A DNA stretch of 64,000 nt from Pseudomonadota bacterium (GTDB lineage: Bacteria > Desulfobacterota > Binatia > Binatales > Binataceae), in contig JAJPKA010000020.1 in the NCBI GenBank assembly GCA_021323945.1, positions 496,001-560,000 on the forward strand. The letters run 5' to 3'. Of this stretch, positions 8,729 through 17,548 are shown piece after piece (within the stretch, counting starts at the first letter, position 1; the number at the start of each line of letters is the position of its first letter). Both the position numbers and the translations under genes were made by a program. The notes under the pieces were generated by a model that searched no databases, was not told the DNA's origin, and worked only from the letters and a program-made list of their open reading frames with translations.

Positions 8729-9907
8729 ATGATCATCAAGACGCAGGTGGGCATTGTCGGAGCGGGACCTGCGGGCCTCTTACTCTCACATCTTCTGCAC
8801 CGACGCGGCATCGAGTCGGTGATCCTCGAAAGCCGCAGCCGCAGCTATGTCGAACATCGCATCCGGGCGGGTGTGCTCGAGCATGCCAGCGTCAAACTCC
8901 TGGTAGATTCGGGCGTGGGCCAGCGCTTGCTCAGCGAGGGCATGGAGCATCGAGGAATTCAGCTGCGATTCAACCGTCGTAGGCATCTGCTCGATTTCAG
9001 GGCACTAGTGGGGCGTACCATCACGATTTATGGACAACAGGAAGTCGTCAAAGATTTGATCGCTGCTCGCCTGCAGGAGGGCGGCCAGATCCTTTTCGAG
9101 GTTAACGACGTCAGACTTGAGGATCTGGTTACCGGCGACCCCTCAGTCCGATTTGTCCGCGATGGCAAGGAAATGGTGCTTCGATGTCAAATCGTCGCGG
9201 GGTGCGACGGCTTTCACGGCGTGTGCCGCTCATCAATCCCTGCCGGGGCTTTCAAAGTTTTTGAACGAGAGTATCCGTTTGCCTGGTTGGGTATCCTGGC
9301 AGAGGCGGCGCCGGCATCAAGTGAGTTGATCTACTCGTACGATGAGCGCGGATTTGCTCTCTTCAGTATGCGCTCACCGCGGATTACTCGACTTTACCTA
9401 CAGGTACAACCTGACGAGGACCTGGCCAACTGGCCTGATGATCGCGTCTGGGATGAATTGCAAGTCCGACTGCAATGCGACGATGGATGGCGTTTGAATG
9501 AGGGTCCAGTGCTTGAAAAGAGCCTCACTACGATGCGCAGCTACGTTATTGAACCAATGCAATACGGCTCATTGTTTCTGGCAGGCGATGCGGCTCATAT
9601 TGTGCCGCCGACAGGAGCCAAGGGCATGAATCTCGCGCTCGCAGACGTTTACGTGCTTTCGGAAGCGATTGCAGAATACTTAAAATTCAACAAGAGGGAA
9701 GGGCTGGAGGGGTATTCTAACCGTTGCCTGCGGCGAGTTTGGCGAGCTGAGCATTTTTCCTGGTGGATGACATCGATGTTGCATCGTTTCGCCGACGAGG
9801 ATGCTTTCCAACATCGTCTTCAGCTCTCACAACTCGAGTACATTGTTAATTCACCTCTGGCGGCGGCGAGCTTGGCAGAGAATTACACGGGCTTCCCGTT
9901 GGAATAA
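8729..9907 (+). CDS. pobA: 4-hydroxybenzoate 3-monooxygenase
   Basis: FAD enzyme that hydroxylates 4-hydroxybenzoate to protocatechuate with NAD(P)H and O2. 392 residues, the normal length. Motifs: GAGPAG at 11-16 for FAD, the DG motif GCDGFHG, and GDAAHIVPPTGAKGMNLA near 286. The substrate-pocket stretch (IY..DERGFALFSMRS..TR.Y) keeps residues equivalent to Tyr201, Ser212, Arg214 and Arg220 of the Pseudomonas enzyme. It is the first gene of a peripheral-to-central cluster: pcaH follows after 103 bases. Confidence 0.95.
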   Translation: MIIKTQVGIVGAGPAGLLLSHLLHRRGIESVILESRSRSYVEHRIRAGVLEHASVKLLVDSGVGQRLLSEGMEHRGIQLRFNRRRHLLDFRALVGRTITIYGQQEVVKDLIAARLQEGGQILFEVNDVRLEDLVTGDPSVRFVRDGKEMVLRCQIVAGCDGFHGVCRSSIPAGAFKVFEREYPFAWLGILAEAAPASSELIYSYDERGFALFSMRSPRITRLYLQVQPDEDLANWPDDRVWDELQVRLQCDDGWRLNEGPVLEKSLTTMRSYVIEPMQYGSLFLAGDAAHIVPPTGAKGMNLALADVYVLSEAIAEYLKFNKREGLEGYSNRCLRRVWRAEHFSWWMTSMLHRFADEDAFQHRLQLSQLEYIVNSPLAAASLAENYTGFPLE

Positions 9908-10010
9908 GCGATGTATTTGAGCCCGGAGTTTCTGGCGCAAATCTCCTATAGCCTGCTAAAAACAATTGCCGGCAAGCCATGGTGCACAGCGTAGAACCAG
10001 GAATTTAACG

Positions 10011-10718
10011 ATGTCGATTGCGATTTTCGGTTACCGCCGGCCACTTCCGCATACCCAACCTCCCTACTTGCATCCCTCGTATCTCTCGAGTCTAAAACGC
10101 GCCCCGTCGCAGTCGCTGATTGCCATCCCGCCGACCTTAAGCGAGGTCAGCGGGCCACGGTTTTCTCAGAAGGACCTGGCAAACGGCGAAAATGATCTGA
10201 CGCGCCAACATCACGGCGAGCCGCTAGGAGAGCGAATCATTGTGAGTGGCAGGGTTGTCGACGAAGATGGAAAGCCGATTAGAGGGGTCTTGATCGAGAT
10301 ATGGCAGGCGAACGCAGCGGGTCGCTACGCTCATAGCGTCGATCAGCATAATGCACCTCTCGACCCGAACTTCAGCGGTTTCGGTCGGGCGGTCAGCGAT
10401 GATGAGGGCCGCTACACTTTCATCACCGTCAAACCGGGTGCTTACCCTTGGGCGAACCATTACAACGCCTGGCGTCCGGCACACATTCATTTCTCGCTCT
10501 GTGGACCGGCCTTCGCCACCAGGCTTGTTACGCAGATGTACTTTCCAGGTGATCCTCTGCTCCAAAGCGACCCGATCTTTAACTCAATCGCGGACGAGAC
10601 CGCCAGAAACAAGCTGGTGAGTACCTTCGATTGGACGCTAACGACGCCAAGCTATGCGCTCGGGTACCGCTTCGACATCGTTCTGCGAGGGCGAGAGCAG
10701 ACCCCAATGGAGAGTTGA
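10011..10718 (+). CDS. pcaH: Protocatechuate 3,4-dioxygenase beta subunit
   Basis: Iron-bearing subunit of the intradiol dioxygenase that opens protocatechuate to 3-carboxy-cis,cis-muconate. 235 residues from the ATG at 10011; the frame extends to 9966, but a CCAGGA site and the usual N-terminus favour 10011. Fe(III) ligands are visible: Tyr in GRYAHSVDQHNAPLDPNF, Tyr in GAYPWANH, and both His of RPAHIHFS. The stop is one base before the pcaG start. Confidence 0.95.
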   Translation: MSIAIFGYRRPLPHTQPPYLHPSYLSSLKRAPSQSLIAIPPTLSEVSGPRFSQKDLANGENDLTRQHHGEPLGERIIVSGRVVDEDGKPIRGVLIEIWQANAAGRYAHSVDQHNAPLDPNFSGFGRAVSDDEGRYTFITVKPGAYPWANHYNAWRPAHIHFSLCGPAFATRLVTQMYFPGDPLLQSDPIFNSIADETARNKLVSTFDWTLTTPSYALGYRFDIVLRGREQTPMES

Positions 10719-10719
10719 T

Positions 10720-11238
10720 ATGCCTCTTACGGTCACGCCATCCCAGACCGTCGGGCCATTTTTTTCAATCGGTTTGCACCCGGTCGAGCTGGCGCTTGAT
10801 CCCGGCGGCGAGCAATTGGCCATTCAGGGTCGGGTACTCGATGGAGACCACAACCCCGTTGGCGACGCGCTCATCGAGACCTGGCAGGCCGGGCCTGATG
10901 GTCAGTACTCCCAAAACTCATCCCGCGGTTGGAGTCGGTTAGCTACTGACGATTCCGGCAGTTTCCGCTTCTCGACTTTCAAGCCCGGGCGGGTGCGCGC
11001 TGGCAACCAACTTTATGCGCCGCATATAGTGGTCGCAGTTTTTGCTCGTGGGCTTCTCAGACATCTGGTTACGAGGATCTATTTTCCCGATGAACCATCG
11101 AATGCGGATGATCCCATCCTCAATCTTGTGCCCGAACCACGTCGGGCGACTTTGATCGCCCGTGCAGTCGCCCCACGCTTATTCCAATGGAACATCGTGC
11201 TGCAGGGCAGAGAGGAGACGGTGTTCTTCGAGTGCTGA
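10720..11238 (+). CDS. pcaG: Protocatechuate 3,4-dioxygenase alpha subunit
   Basis: 172-residue partner of PcaH, with the same beta-sandwich (PSQTVGPFFSIGL, GDALIETWQAGPDGQY, HLVTRIYFPDE) but without the iron-ligand set, as expected for alpha subunits. ATG (TGATATG junction) follows the pcaH stop by one base. Three bases separate its stop from pcaB, so pcaHGB is one transcription unit. Confidence 0.95.
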   Translation: MPLTVTPSQTVGPFFSIGLHPVELALDPGGEQLAIQGRVLDGDHNPVGDALIETWQAGPDGQYSQNSSRGWSRLATDDSGSFRFSTFKPGRVRAGNQLYAPHIVVAVFARGLLRHLVTRIYFPDEPSNADDPILNLVPEPRRATLIARAVAPRLFQWNIVLQGREETVFFEC

Positions 11239-11241
11239 GAC

Positions 11242-12594
11242 ATGAGCGAAACGCCGCGACTGCTCGATCCGCTCTTCCGTGGAGTATTCGCAGACCTCTT
11301 CGACGACAATCGGCGCGTGCAGAGAATGCTTGATTTCGAGGCGGCGCTCGCAAGGGCGGAGGCACGGGTCGGGGTCATACCACTGCGGGCGCTTGCGCCA
11401 ATAGAAGCAAAATGCCGCGTTGAGCTGTTGGATTTCCGGCTCCTTGCCCATGCTGCCGCAGCAGCCGGCAACCTCGCCATTCCTCTAGTACAGCAACTGA
11501 CCGCTCTGGTCGCGCGTGATGATCCACACGCCGCTTCATATGTCCATTGGGGGGCGACGAGCCAGGACGTAATCGATACAGGTCTTATTCTTCAACTACG
11601 CGATGCGTTCGCTCTAATCGAGTCCGAACTTCAAAGACTTGGTGATGCGGTCGCTCAACTGGTCGAACTTCATCGCAACACCCTGATGGCAGCACGAACT
11701 CTGCTGCAACAGGCGCTGCCGACCACATTCGGCTTTAAGGCCTGCGGATGGTTGGATGCCCTCGGCCGGCATCGCGGCCGACTGCGTGAAGTCCGCCGTC
11801 GAAGTTTGGTGCTTCAATTCGGCGGGGCGGCAGGAACCCTGGCCGCTCTGGGCCAAAAGGGGCTCGCCGTGGCGGATGCTCTGGCTGATGAATTGAAGCT
11901 GTCAGTTCCAGATACACCGTGGCATTCGGAGCACGATCGATTCGCCGAGATTGCCACCGTGCTTGGTTTGCTTACGGCAACGCTTGGCAAGATTGCGCGA
12001 GACATCAGCCTGCTGATGCAATCCGAGGTGAGCGAGGTTCAGGAGCCTCTGGGGCCCAATCGCGGAGGTTCATCAACGATGCCGCAGAAGCGTAATCCAG
12101 TGGGTGCGGTTGTGGCCCTGGCTGCCGCGAACCGCGTTCCTGGCCTGATCTCTGCCATGCTTGCTGCCACGATTCTCGAGCACGAGCGCGGAGTCGGCGG
12201 ATGGCACGCGGAATGGGAGCTGCTCCCCGAAATCGTCACCCTGACCGGCGGCTCGTTGCTTCAAATGGCTGAAGTTATATCGGGATTGCGAATTGACGTC
12301 GACGCCATGTCAAAAAATCTTGAGGAGACGCGTGGCCAAATCATGGCCGAAGCGGTTGTCATGGCGCTGGCTGAATCCATAGACCGCACGGCCGCGCAGG
12401 CAATAGTCAGAGAAGCTTGCGCGTGCGCGGCGGCTCACCGTATCAACGTGCGGGACGCGTTGCTGGATGATGCGCGAGTTAAGGAAGTTCTGACTGTCAC
12501 CGATCTGGACCACCTCCTTGACCCGCGGAACTACCTCGGATCAGTCAACCAGATAATTGATCGTGTGCTTACGTCGTGGCGCTCGGCCAAATGA
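11242..12594 (+). CDS. pcaB: 3-carboxy-cis,cis-muconate cycloisomerase
   Basis: Converts 3-carboxymuconate to 4-carboxymuconolactone. 450 residues of the fumarase/aspartase superfamily with the signature GSSTMPQKRNP (nt ~12070-12100) carrying the flexible catalytic loop, and the upstream WGATSQDVIDTG element. Last gene of the pobA-pcaHGB unit. No pcaC or pcaD gene follows in the window. Confidence 0.94.
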   Translation: MSETPRLLDPLFRGVFADLFDDNRRVQRMLDFEAALARAEARVGVIPLRALAPIEAKCRVELLDFRLLAHAAAAAGNLAIPLVQQLTALVARDDPHAASYVHWGATSQDVIDTGLILQLRDAFALIESELQRLGDAVAQLVELHRNTLMAARTLLQQALPTTFGFKACGWLDALGRHRGRLREVRRRSLVLQFGGAAGTLAALGQKGLAVADALADELKLSVPDTPWHSEHDRFAEIATVLGLLTATLGKIARDISLLMQSEVSEVQEPLGPNRGGSSTMPQKRNPVGAVVALAAANRVPGLISAMLAATILEHERGVGGWHAEWELLPEIVTLTGGSLLQMAEVISGLRIDVDAMSKNLEETRGQIMAEAVVMALAESIDRTAAQAIVREACACAAAHRINVRDALLDDARVKEVLTVTDLDHLLDPRNYLGSVNQIIDRVLTSWRSAK

Positions 12595-12708
12595 TCGCGC
12601 CCGGCACGGATCGGTCAGGGTTTCCCAGCAGGGCGAGGATCCACTCAGGTTCGCTTGCGTCGCCTGACAGCGAGAGGAAATGCTCCCCCTCTTTTTTCAG
12701 GATGAGGC

Positions 12709-13821
12709 TTAATGCCAGGCGCGGTGTGCCAGCGTGGCAACGAGCCGTAGCTTCGATGCTTGGATCGATTCGGATATCGGATTACCGTCCCAAACGGTGC
12801 CGAAGCCGCATTGGGTTGAGAGCGCCATCTGCTCACGTGGGAAATAACGCGCAGCCTCGTCGATTCGCTTGAGTATCAGGTCGGCGGGTTCAAGCTCGGC
12901 TCGCTTGGTCGAGATGAGGCCTAGAACAACGAACTTGTCCTTCGGCATCTGCAGGAGAGGGTCGAACGCGCCCGACCGCCAGTCATCGTACTCCAGGAGC
13001 AACCTCTCGAATTGAGTGGCCCGTGCGAAGACCTGTGTGGCGATGGGCTCGTAGCCACCCTCGGCCAGATAATATCCCTGGTTATTTCCCCGACAGACGT
13101 GCAGGGCGAAGGTTATGCCAGGGACGTTAGCGACCGAGTTGATGATGTCTATTCCTTCGGTCAGAAGGCGGTCAGGATCAATCCCCTGGGCGACAAAGTC
13201 GCGTTGGCGGCGCTCGGGGTCGCACAACATCCCGAGTTCTGGCGCGTCAATCTGTATATACTCGCAGCCCAGTGCGGCAAGTTCCTGGGCTTCCTGATGA
13301 AGTATGGCGGCCGCATCGCGAAACAGTTCGAATGGGTCCGGATACGCCGCGCGCGAATATTGCGGCGACCACCTGAGCGCCATCATTAAAGGACTCGGCA
13401 GCGTTACCTTAAGCGGCTTCTTCGCCGACCTCCGCGCATAGGTAAACTCTTCATTAGTCAACGAGCGGATGCGATGGATTTTCGCCACCACGGCGTATTG
13501 CACGGGGATTTGTCTGTGTTCCCCAGGGACCCCTTTCTCGTGGGGTCGGCGCCAGAGACGGGTAAAAGCCGGAATCTCCTGAACACCCGAAATGACATCA
13601 GTAAGCGGTCCCATGAAATGGGTGCGGCGCATCTCACCATCGGTGATTACATCCAGATCGCAATCGTGCTGGAGCGCGAGCATCTCGTCCACTGCTCGGT
13701 CCTCGATTTCCTTGAACTCCCGCGTGCTGATTTCATGGTTTTCCCATTGTTTGCGGGCCTGCTTGAGATACCCGGGCCGCAATAGCGAACCGATTACTTC
13801 TGCCCTGTAGTTGATTGCCAT
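12709..13821 (-). CDS. Core-MetE-like cobalamin-independent methyltransferase
   Basis: 370 residues corresponding to the C-terminal catalytic barrel of methionine synthase MetE, without the ~350-residue N-terminal domain of the classical enzyme. Zinc-ligand candidates are present: HVC in LHVCRGNN and Cys in STQCGFG, plus an acidic residue in LLEYDDW. Classical MetE moves a methyl group from methyltetrahydrofolate to homocysteine; free-standing core proteins may use other methyl donors. A GGAG site lies just before the ATG. Convergent with pcaB and divergent from the BMP-type protein gene; no other methionine gene adjoins. Confidence 0.83.
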   Translation of the reverse strand: MAINYRAEVIGSLLRPGYLKQARKQWENHEISTREFKEIEDRAVDEMLALQHDCDLDVITDGEMRRTHFMGPLTDVISGVQEIPAFTRLWRRPHEKGVPGEHRQIPVQYAVVAKIHRIRSLTNEEFTYARRSAKKPLKVTLPSPLMMALRWSPQYSRAAYPDPFELFRDAAAILHQEAQELAALGCEYIQIDAPELGMLCDPERRQRDFVAQGIDPDRLLTEGIDIINSVANVPGITFALHVCRGNNQGYYLAEGGYEPIATQVFARATQFERLLLEYDDWRSGAFDPLLQMPKDKFVVLGLISTKRAELEPADLILKRIDEAARYFPREQMALSTQCGFGTVWDGNPISESIQASKLRLVATLAHRAWH

Positions 13822-13867
13822 AGGATCTCCGGCGTGACAGCCAGCTCTGCCGTACAGTTATGATAAG

Positions 13868-13886
13868 GATCAGAGCATCGCTGATC
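13868..13886. promoter_or_regulatory. Inverted repeat between divergent genes
   Basis: GATCA-N9-TGATC sits in the 99-base divergent region, about 35 bases before the BMP-type protein start. Position suits an operator; factor unknown. Confidence 0.3.
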
Positions 13887-13920
13887 ATAGCCAATTACCG
13901 ATGACGATGCTTAGGGAGCT

Positions 13921-14925
13921 ATGAATCGGCCTAGTTTGCGCCATTCGGTGTGGTGGAAAATCCTGGCCGCGCTCTTTGCACTGCTGCAGTCAGTTGCGTT
14001 TGTGGCCTGTCGAGCCGGCACCGGAGCTCATCAGCGCGAGTCGCAGTTTGGTGTCGCGCTACTCACTCCAGGTCCGGTGAGCGATGGGGGCTGGAATGCT
14101 GCCGCTTATGATGGGGTTCAGTTGATCAAGGAAAAATTGGGCGCGCGAACCGCGCTGGTGCAAACCACCTCACCCGCGGACTTCGAGGACTCGATGCGCG
14201 ATTTCGCATCTCGCGGGTTTGACCTGATTTTTGCGCACGGATTTGAATATACTGATGCGGCGCTGCGCGTCGCGCAGGACTTTCCGAATACCTATTTCGT
14301 GGTGAGTTCGGGAGGCGCCGCGTCGCGCAATGTCGCTTCGCTGGCCTTCAAATTCGATCAAGCGGCATACATCGAGGGCATCCTCGCGGCCGGAGTTTCC
14401 AAGAGCGGAGTGGTCGGCGCGATCGGCGGGATCGAATTACCAACAATCAAATTAACGTTCGAAGGATTCAAGCGCGGTTTCTTGTCGGCCCGCCCGCACG
14501 GGCGAATTTTGATCAGTTATACCGGTAGCTTCAACGACGTCGGAGCTGCGAAAGAAGCAACTCTGGCTCAGATTGGTCAGGGCGCCGACGTTTTTATTCA
14601 CGACGCTGACGCCGCTGGTTTGGGGGTTTTTTTGGCGGCTCAGCAGGCGCACGCCTTTGCATTCGGCGCCTTCAACAACCAAAACAACGTCGCCCCCGAT
14701 GTGGTGCTTGCCAGCGCAGTCACTTCAACGCCGTTGGCCTTCCTGAAAATCGCCCGTGAAGTGAAGGCGCATAGCTTTCACCCGGGCATGCTCGAGTTCG
14801 GAATGAAAGATGGCATGGTAAAGGTGGTGCTCAACCCGCGGCTCGAACCGCGCATCCCTGTGGCTACGCTCGCACGGGTGCGCGCCGCTGAGCAACAGTT
14901 CCAGGAGGAGCCCGAGCCTGGTTGA
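13921..14925 (+). CDS. BMP-family substrate-binding lipoprotein
   Basis: 334 residues of the basic-membrane-protein (Med/PnrA) family of ABC-transporter binding proteins, which usually bind nucleosides. Features: N-terminal hydrophobic segment ending SVAFVAC, an imperfect lipobox (Phe at -3); SDGGWNAAAYDG, typical of the family's N-terminus; DLIFAHGFEYTDAALRVA; VGAIGGIELP. No permease or ATPase gene is adjacent, so the protein is an orphan component or works with a distant transporter. 65 bases downstream begins an acyl-CoA dehydrogenase, which may be co-transcribed. Confidence 0.82.
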   Translation: MNRPSLRHSVWWKILAALFALLQSVAFVACRAGTGAHQRESQFGVALLTPGPVSDGGWNAAAYDGVQLIKEKLGARTALVQTTSPADFEDSMRDFASRGFDLIFAHGFEYTDAALRVAQDFPNTYFVVSSGGAASRNVASLAFKFDQAAYIEGILAAGVSKSGVVGAIGGIELPTIKLTFEGFKRGFLSARPHGRILISYTGSFNDVGAAKEATLAQIGQGADVFIHDADAAGLGVFLAAQQAHAFAFGAFNNQNNVAPDVVLASAVTSTPLAFLKIAREVKAHSFHPGMLEFGMKDGMVKVVLNPRLEPRIPVATLARVRAAEQQFQEEPEPG

Positions 14926-14990
14926 TGCTAAGGGCCGGTTCGTGGCATTAGAAGCATGAGTCGCAACAAACCGGCGAGCTTTTTTTGAAC

Positions 14991-16163
14991 ATGAACAGAT
15001 CCGATGAGCCAGGGCTGGAGCCCAGGCGGCGTATTCAGTTCGCATTCACCGAGGAACAGGAGCAGTTTCGGTCGACCCTTCGCCGATTTCTCACCGATCG
15101 ATCGCCGACGACCGAAGTTCGGCGGCTGATGGCCACCGATCAGGGTTATGACGAGACGGTATGGCGGCAACTCACTGAGGAACTTGGGTTGCCGGGTATC
15201 CATATTCCTGAACAATTTGGTGGCGCCGGCTTTGGGATGGTAGAGTTGTGCATCGTCACCGAGGAGCTGGGGCGTGCCTTGCTCTGCGCTCCCTATTTCT
15301 CCACCGCTGTTTTGGGCGCCAATGCCATTCTGAACGCCGGCACCGATGCACAGAAATCAGCACTGTTGCCCAAAATTGCCAACGGCTCTTGTCTTGCGAC
15401 TCTAGCAATCACTGAGCCTGCTGGTGACTGGGATCCGGCTGCGGTTCGCACAATCGCTATCGCTGACGGCGGCGGTTATCGCCTCGATGGGACCAAGAGC
15501 TTTGTGGTCGACGGCCACATCGCCGATCTGCTGGTAACCGCCGCACGACTACCTGATTCTGTTGGTCGCCAGGGAGTCGCACTGTTTGTGGTGCAGGCGA
15601 ACAGTGATGGGGTGCAGCGGCGCCTGCTCCAATCGATCGACCCTACCCGCAAAATTGCCCGGATCGAATTTCAGCAGGCATATGCCAGCCTACTCGGTAA
15701 TCTCTCCGACGGCGCCAATGCGATCACGCGTACTCTGGATCAGGCGGCGATCGCGCTGGCTAATGAAATGGTTGGCGGGGCACAGACGATGCTGGAATCG
15801 GCGGTTAGCTATGCCAAGTTGCGCGTCCAATTCGGAAGGCCGATCGGCTCGTTCCAGGCGATCAAGCATAAACTGGCGGACATGTTGCTCGAGGTCGAGC
15901 TGGCGAAGTCAGCAGCGTATTATGCGGCGCAGGCTGCGGCAATTGATGATCCCGAATGGCCCGCGCTGGCGTGTCTGGCGAAAGCGAGCGCGTCGGAGGC
16001 GTATCTGCACGCTGCCGCTGAATGTATTCAGATTCATGGCGGCATTGGCTTCACCTGGGACAATGACACGCACTTATGGTTCAAGCGAGCGAAAAGTTCC
16101 GAAGTTTTTCTGGGGTCACCCAATTACCATCGGGAACTCTTGATGCAGCGCTGGGGAGTCTGA
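14991..16163 (+). CDS. Acyl-CoA dehydrogenase-family protein, probable non-catalytic subunit
   Basis: 390 residues with the acyl-CoA dehydrogenase fold (FGGAGFGMVELCIVTEELGRAL; GGAQTMLESAVSYAKLRVQFGRPIGSFQAIKHKLADM; IQIHGGIGFTWD). The usual catalytic glutamate is not at either known site: the C-terminal EGT position reads GSPNYHREL and the helix-G position reads LDQAAIALANEM. This pattern matches one subunit of heteromeric alpha2beta2 dehydrogenases. ATG at 14991 is preferred to the TTG two codons earlier. The next gene, three bases on, is a complementary acyl-CoA dehydrogenase. Confidence 0.88.
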   Translation: MNRSDEPGLEPRRRIQFAFTEEQEQFRSTLRRFLTDRSPTTEVRRLMATDQGYDETVWRQLTEELGLPGIHIPEQFGGAGFGMVELCIVTEELGRALLCAPYFSTAVLGANAILNAGTDAQKSALLPKIANGSCLATLAITEPAGDWDPAAVRTIAIADGGGYRLDGTKSFVVDGHIADLLVTAARLPDSVGRQGVALFVVQANSDGVQRRLLQSIDPTRKIARIEFQQAYASLLGNLSDGANAITRTLDQAAIALANEMVGGAQTMLESAVSYAKLRVQFGRPIGSFQAIKHKLADMLLEVELAKSAAYYAAQAAAIDDPEWPALACLAKASASEAYLHAAAECIQIHGGIGFTWDNDTHLWFKRAKSSEVFLGSPNYHRELLMQRWGV

Positions 16164-16166
16164 ACG

Positions 16167-17414
16167 ATGAGTGATCTCACAGAAGCGGAAGTTCGTGCCG
16201 AAGTCCGCCAGTGGTTGGCGGAAAACTGGGACCCCGACATGCCCCTGGTGGAATGGCGCAGCAAGCTGGCAGACTCCGGGTGGGGCATGCCGCAGTGGCC
16301 TAAAGAGTGGTACGGACGTGGTTTGCCGCATGCTTTGGCGCGCGTCGTCGAAGAGGAGATGGCAAATGTCGGGGCGGTCGGGGTCGCCCGCTCAGGGGTG
16401 CGACTGCTTGCCGCAGCCACGCTGCTCGAACACGGTTCGGACCTGCAAAAAAAGAAATTCCTGCGCCGGATCCTTACCGGCGAAGACACTTGGTGCCAGT
16501 TCTTCAGCGAACCCGGCAGTGGTTCTGATCTGGCTGGCGCCACTACGCGCGCTGAACTCAAAGGGGACTTTTGGATTATCAATGGCCAAAAGGTCTGGAC
16601 CACCAGTGCACACCATGCAGACTACGGCTTGTTGCTCGCGCGCACCGACTGGGACGTGCCGAAGCATGAGGGCCTCTCGTACTTCATCATCGAGGTCAAG
16701 CAGCCCGGGGTTGAGGTACGGCAACTCAAACAGATGAACGGCTACGCCTCCTTCAACCAGGTGTTCTTTACCGATGCGAAGGTGCCACAAGAAAACCTCG
16801 TGGGCCGGGTCGGAGAAGGTTGGAAAATCGCCCTAACCACTCTGGCGCACGAACGCCGTCTCGCCGATGGACTTCAGCCGACTCCGCTGAAGAGGGGCGC
16901 GCGCGTCGGCCGGATTCACGCCGAAGAGCGCATCGAAACCGAAAAAGCTAATGAACCTTACAAATGGTATCCTCAGCGCGCCGGCCGAGTTGACCTGATT
17001 ATCGAGCGGGCAAAGGAGACGGGCGCCAACAAAGACCCCTACGTGCGCCAGGAAATTGCGAAGCTGATGATCCTGGCCAAATCGGCCGAGTGGACCGCAC
17101 GCCGGGCGCGAGCCGCTCAACAACAAGGCCGACCGCAAGGACCCGAGGGCTCACTTGGAAAGTTGGCCGCGAGTCACGTGGCGCGAGGGTGCTCTCGAGT
17201 ACATACGCTGATTACCGGTACCGCGGCCATGTTGAGCGGACCGGAGAGTCCGCGCAACGGAATTATCGCCGAGATTCTGCTTTCGGTTCCAGCCGTTTCG
17301 ATTGCCGGCGGTACCGACGAGATTCAGCGCAATATTATTGCTGAGCGGGTGCTGGGATTACCCAAGGAACCGCGCTTCGATACCGGGCCTTTTCGCAACG
17401 TCCGTCGCAACTGA
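16167..17414 (+). CDS. Acyl-CoA dehydrogenase, probable catalytic subunit
   Basis: 415-residue flavoprotein oxidising an acyl-CoA thioester at C2-C3. FAD-binding stretches are present (CQFFSEPGSGSDLAGATTRA; GQKVWTTSAHHADYGLLLAR). The C-terminal catalytic site reads AGGTDEIQRN, so Glu is absent there, but helix G has LAHERR where isovaleryl-type and heteromeric steroid-type enzymes carry their catalytic Glu. It is also longer than typical by an insertion rich in charged residues (~230-280). Three-base spacing to the previous gene suggests a heterotetramer. The acyl substrate is unknown. Confidence 0.9.
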   Translation: MSDLTEAEVRAEVRQWLAENWDPDMPLVEWRSKLADSGWGMPQWPKEWYGRGLPHALARVVEEEMANVGAVGVARSGVRLLAAATLLEHGSDLQKKKFLRRILTGEDTWCQFFSEPGSGSDLAGATTRAELKGDFWIINGQKVWTTSAHHADYGLLLARTDWDVPKHEGLSYFIIEVKQPGVEVRQLKQMNGYASFNQVFFTDAKVPQENLVGRVGEGWKIALTTLAHERRLADGLQPTPLKRGARVGRIHAEERIETEKANEPYKWYPQRAGRVDLIIERAKETGANKDPYVRQEIAKLMILAKSAEWTARRARAAQQQGRPQGPEGSLGKLAASHVARGCSRVHTLITGTAAMLSGPESPRNGIIAEILLSVPAVSIAGGTDEIQRNIIAERVLGLPKEPRFDTGPFRNVRRN

Positions 17415-17548
17415 AAGCTTTCGCAGACGCTACAGCATTTTTGGCAGAGCCAGGTGTCGCCCCCGACAGGCCAAAGCACATGCGCGCGTGTCCCCTAAAG
17501 TTCAAAGAAACAGCGATGGCACGTAAGTGAAGCTCTTGCGAAACCTGC

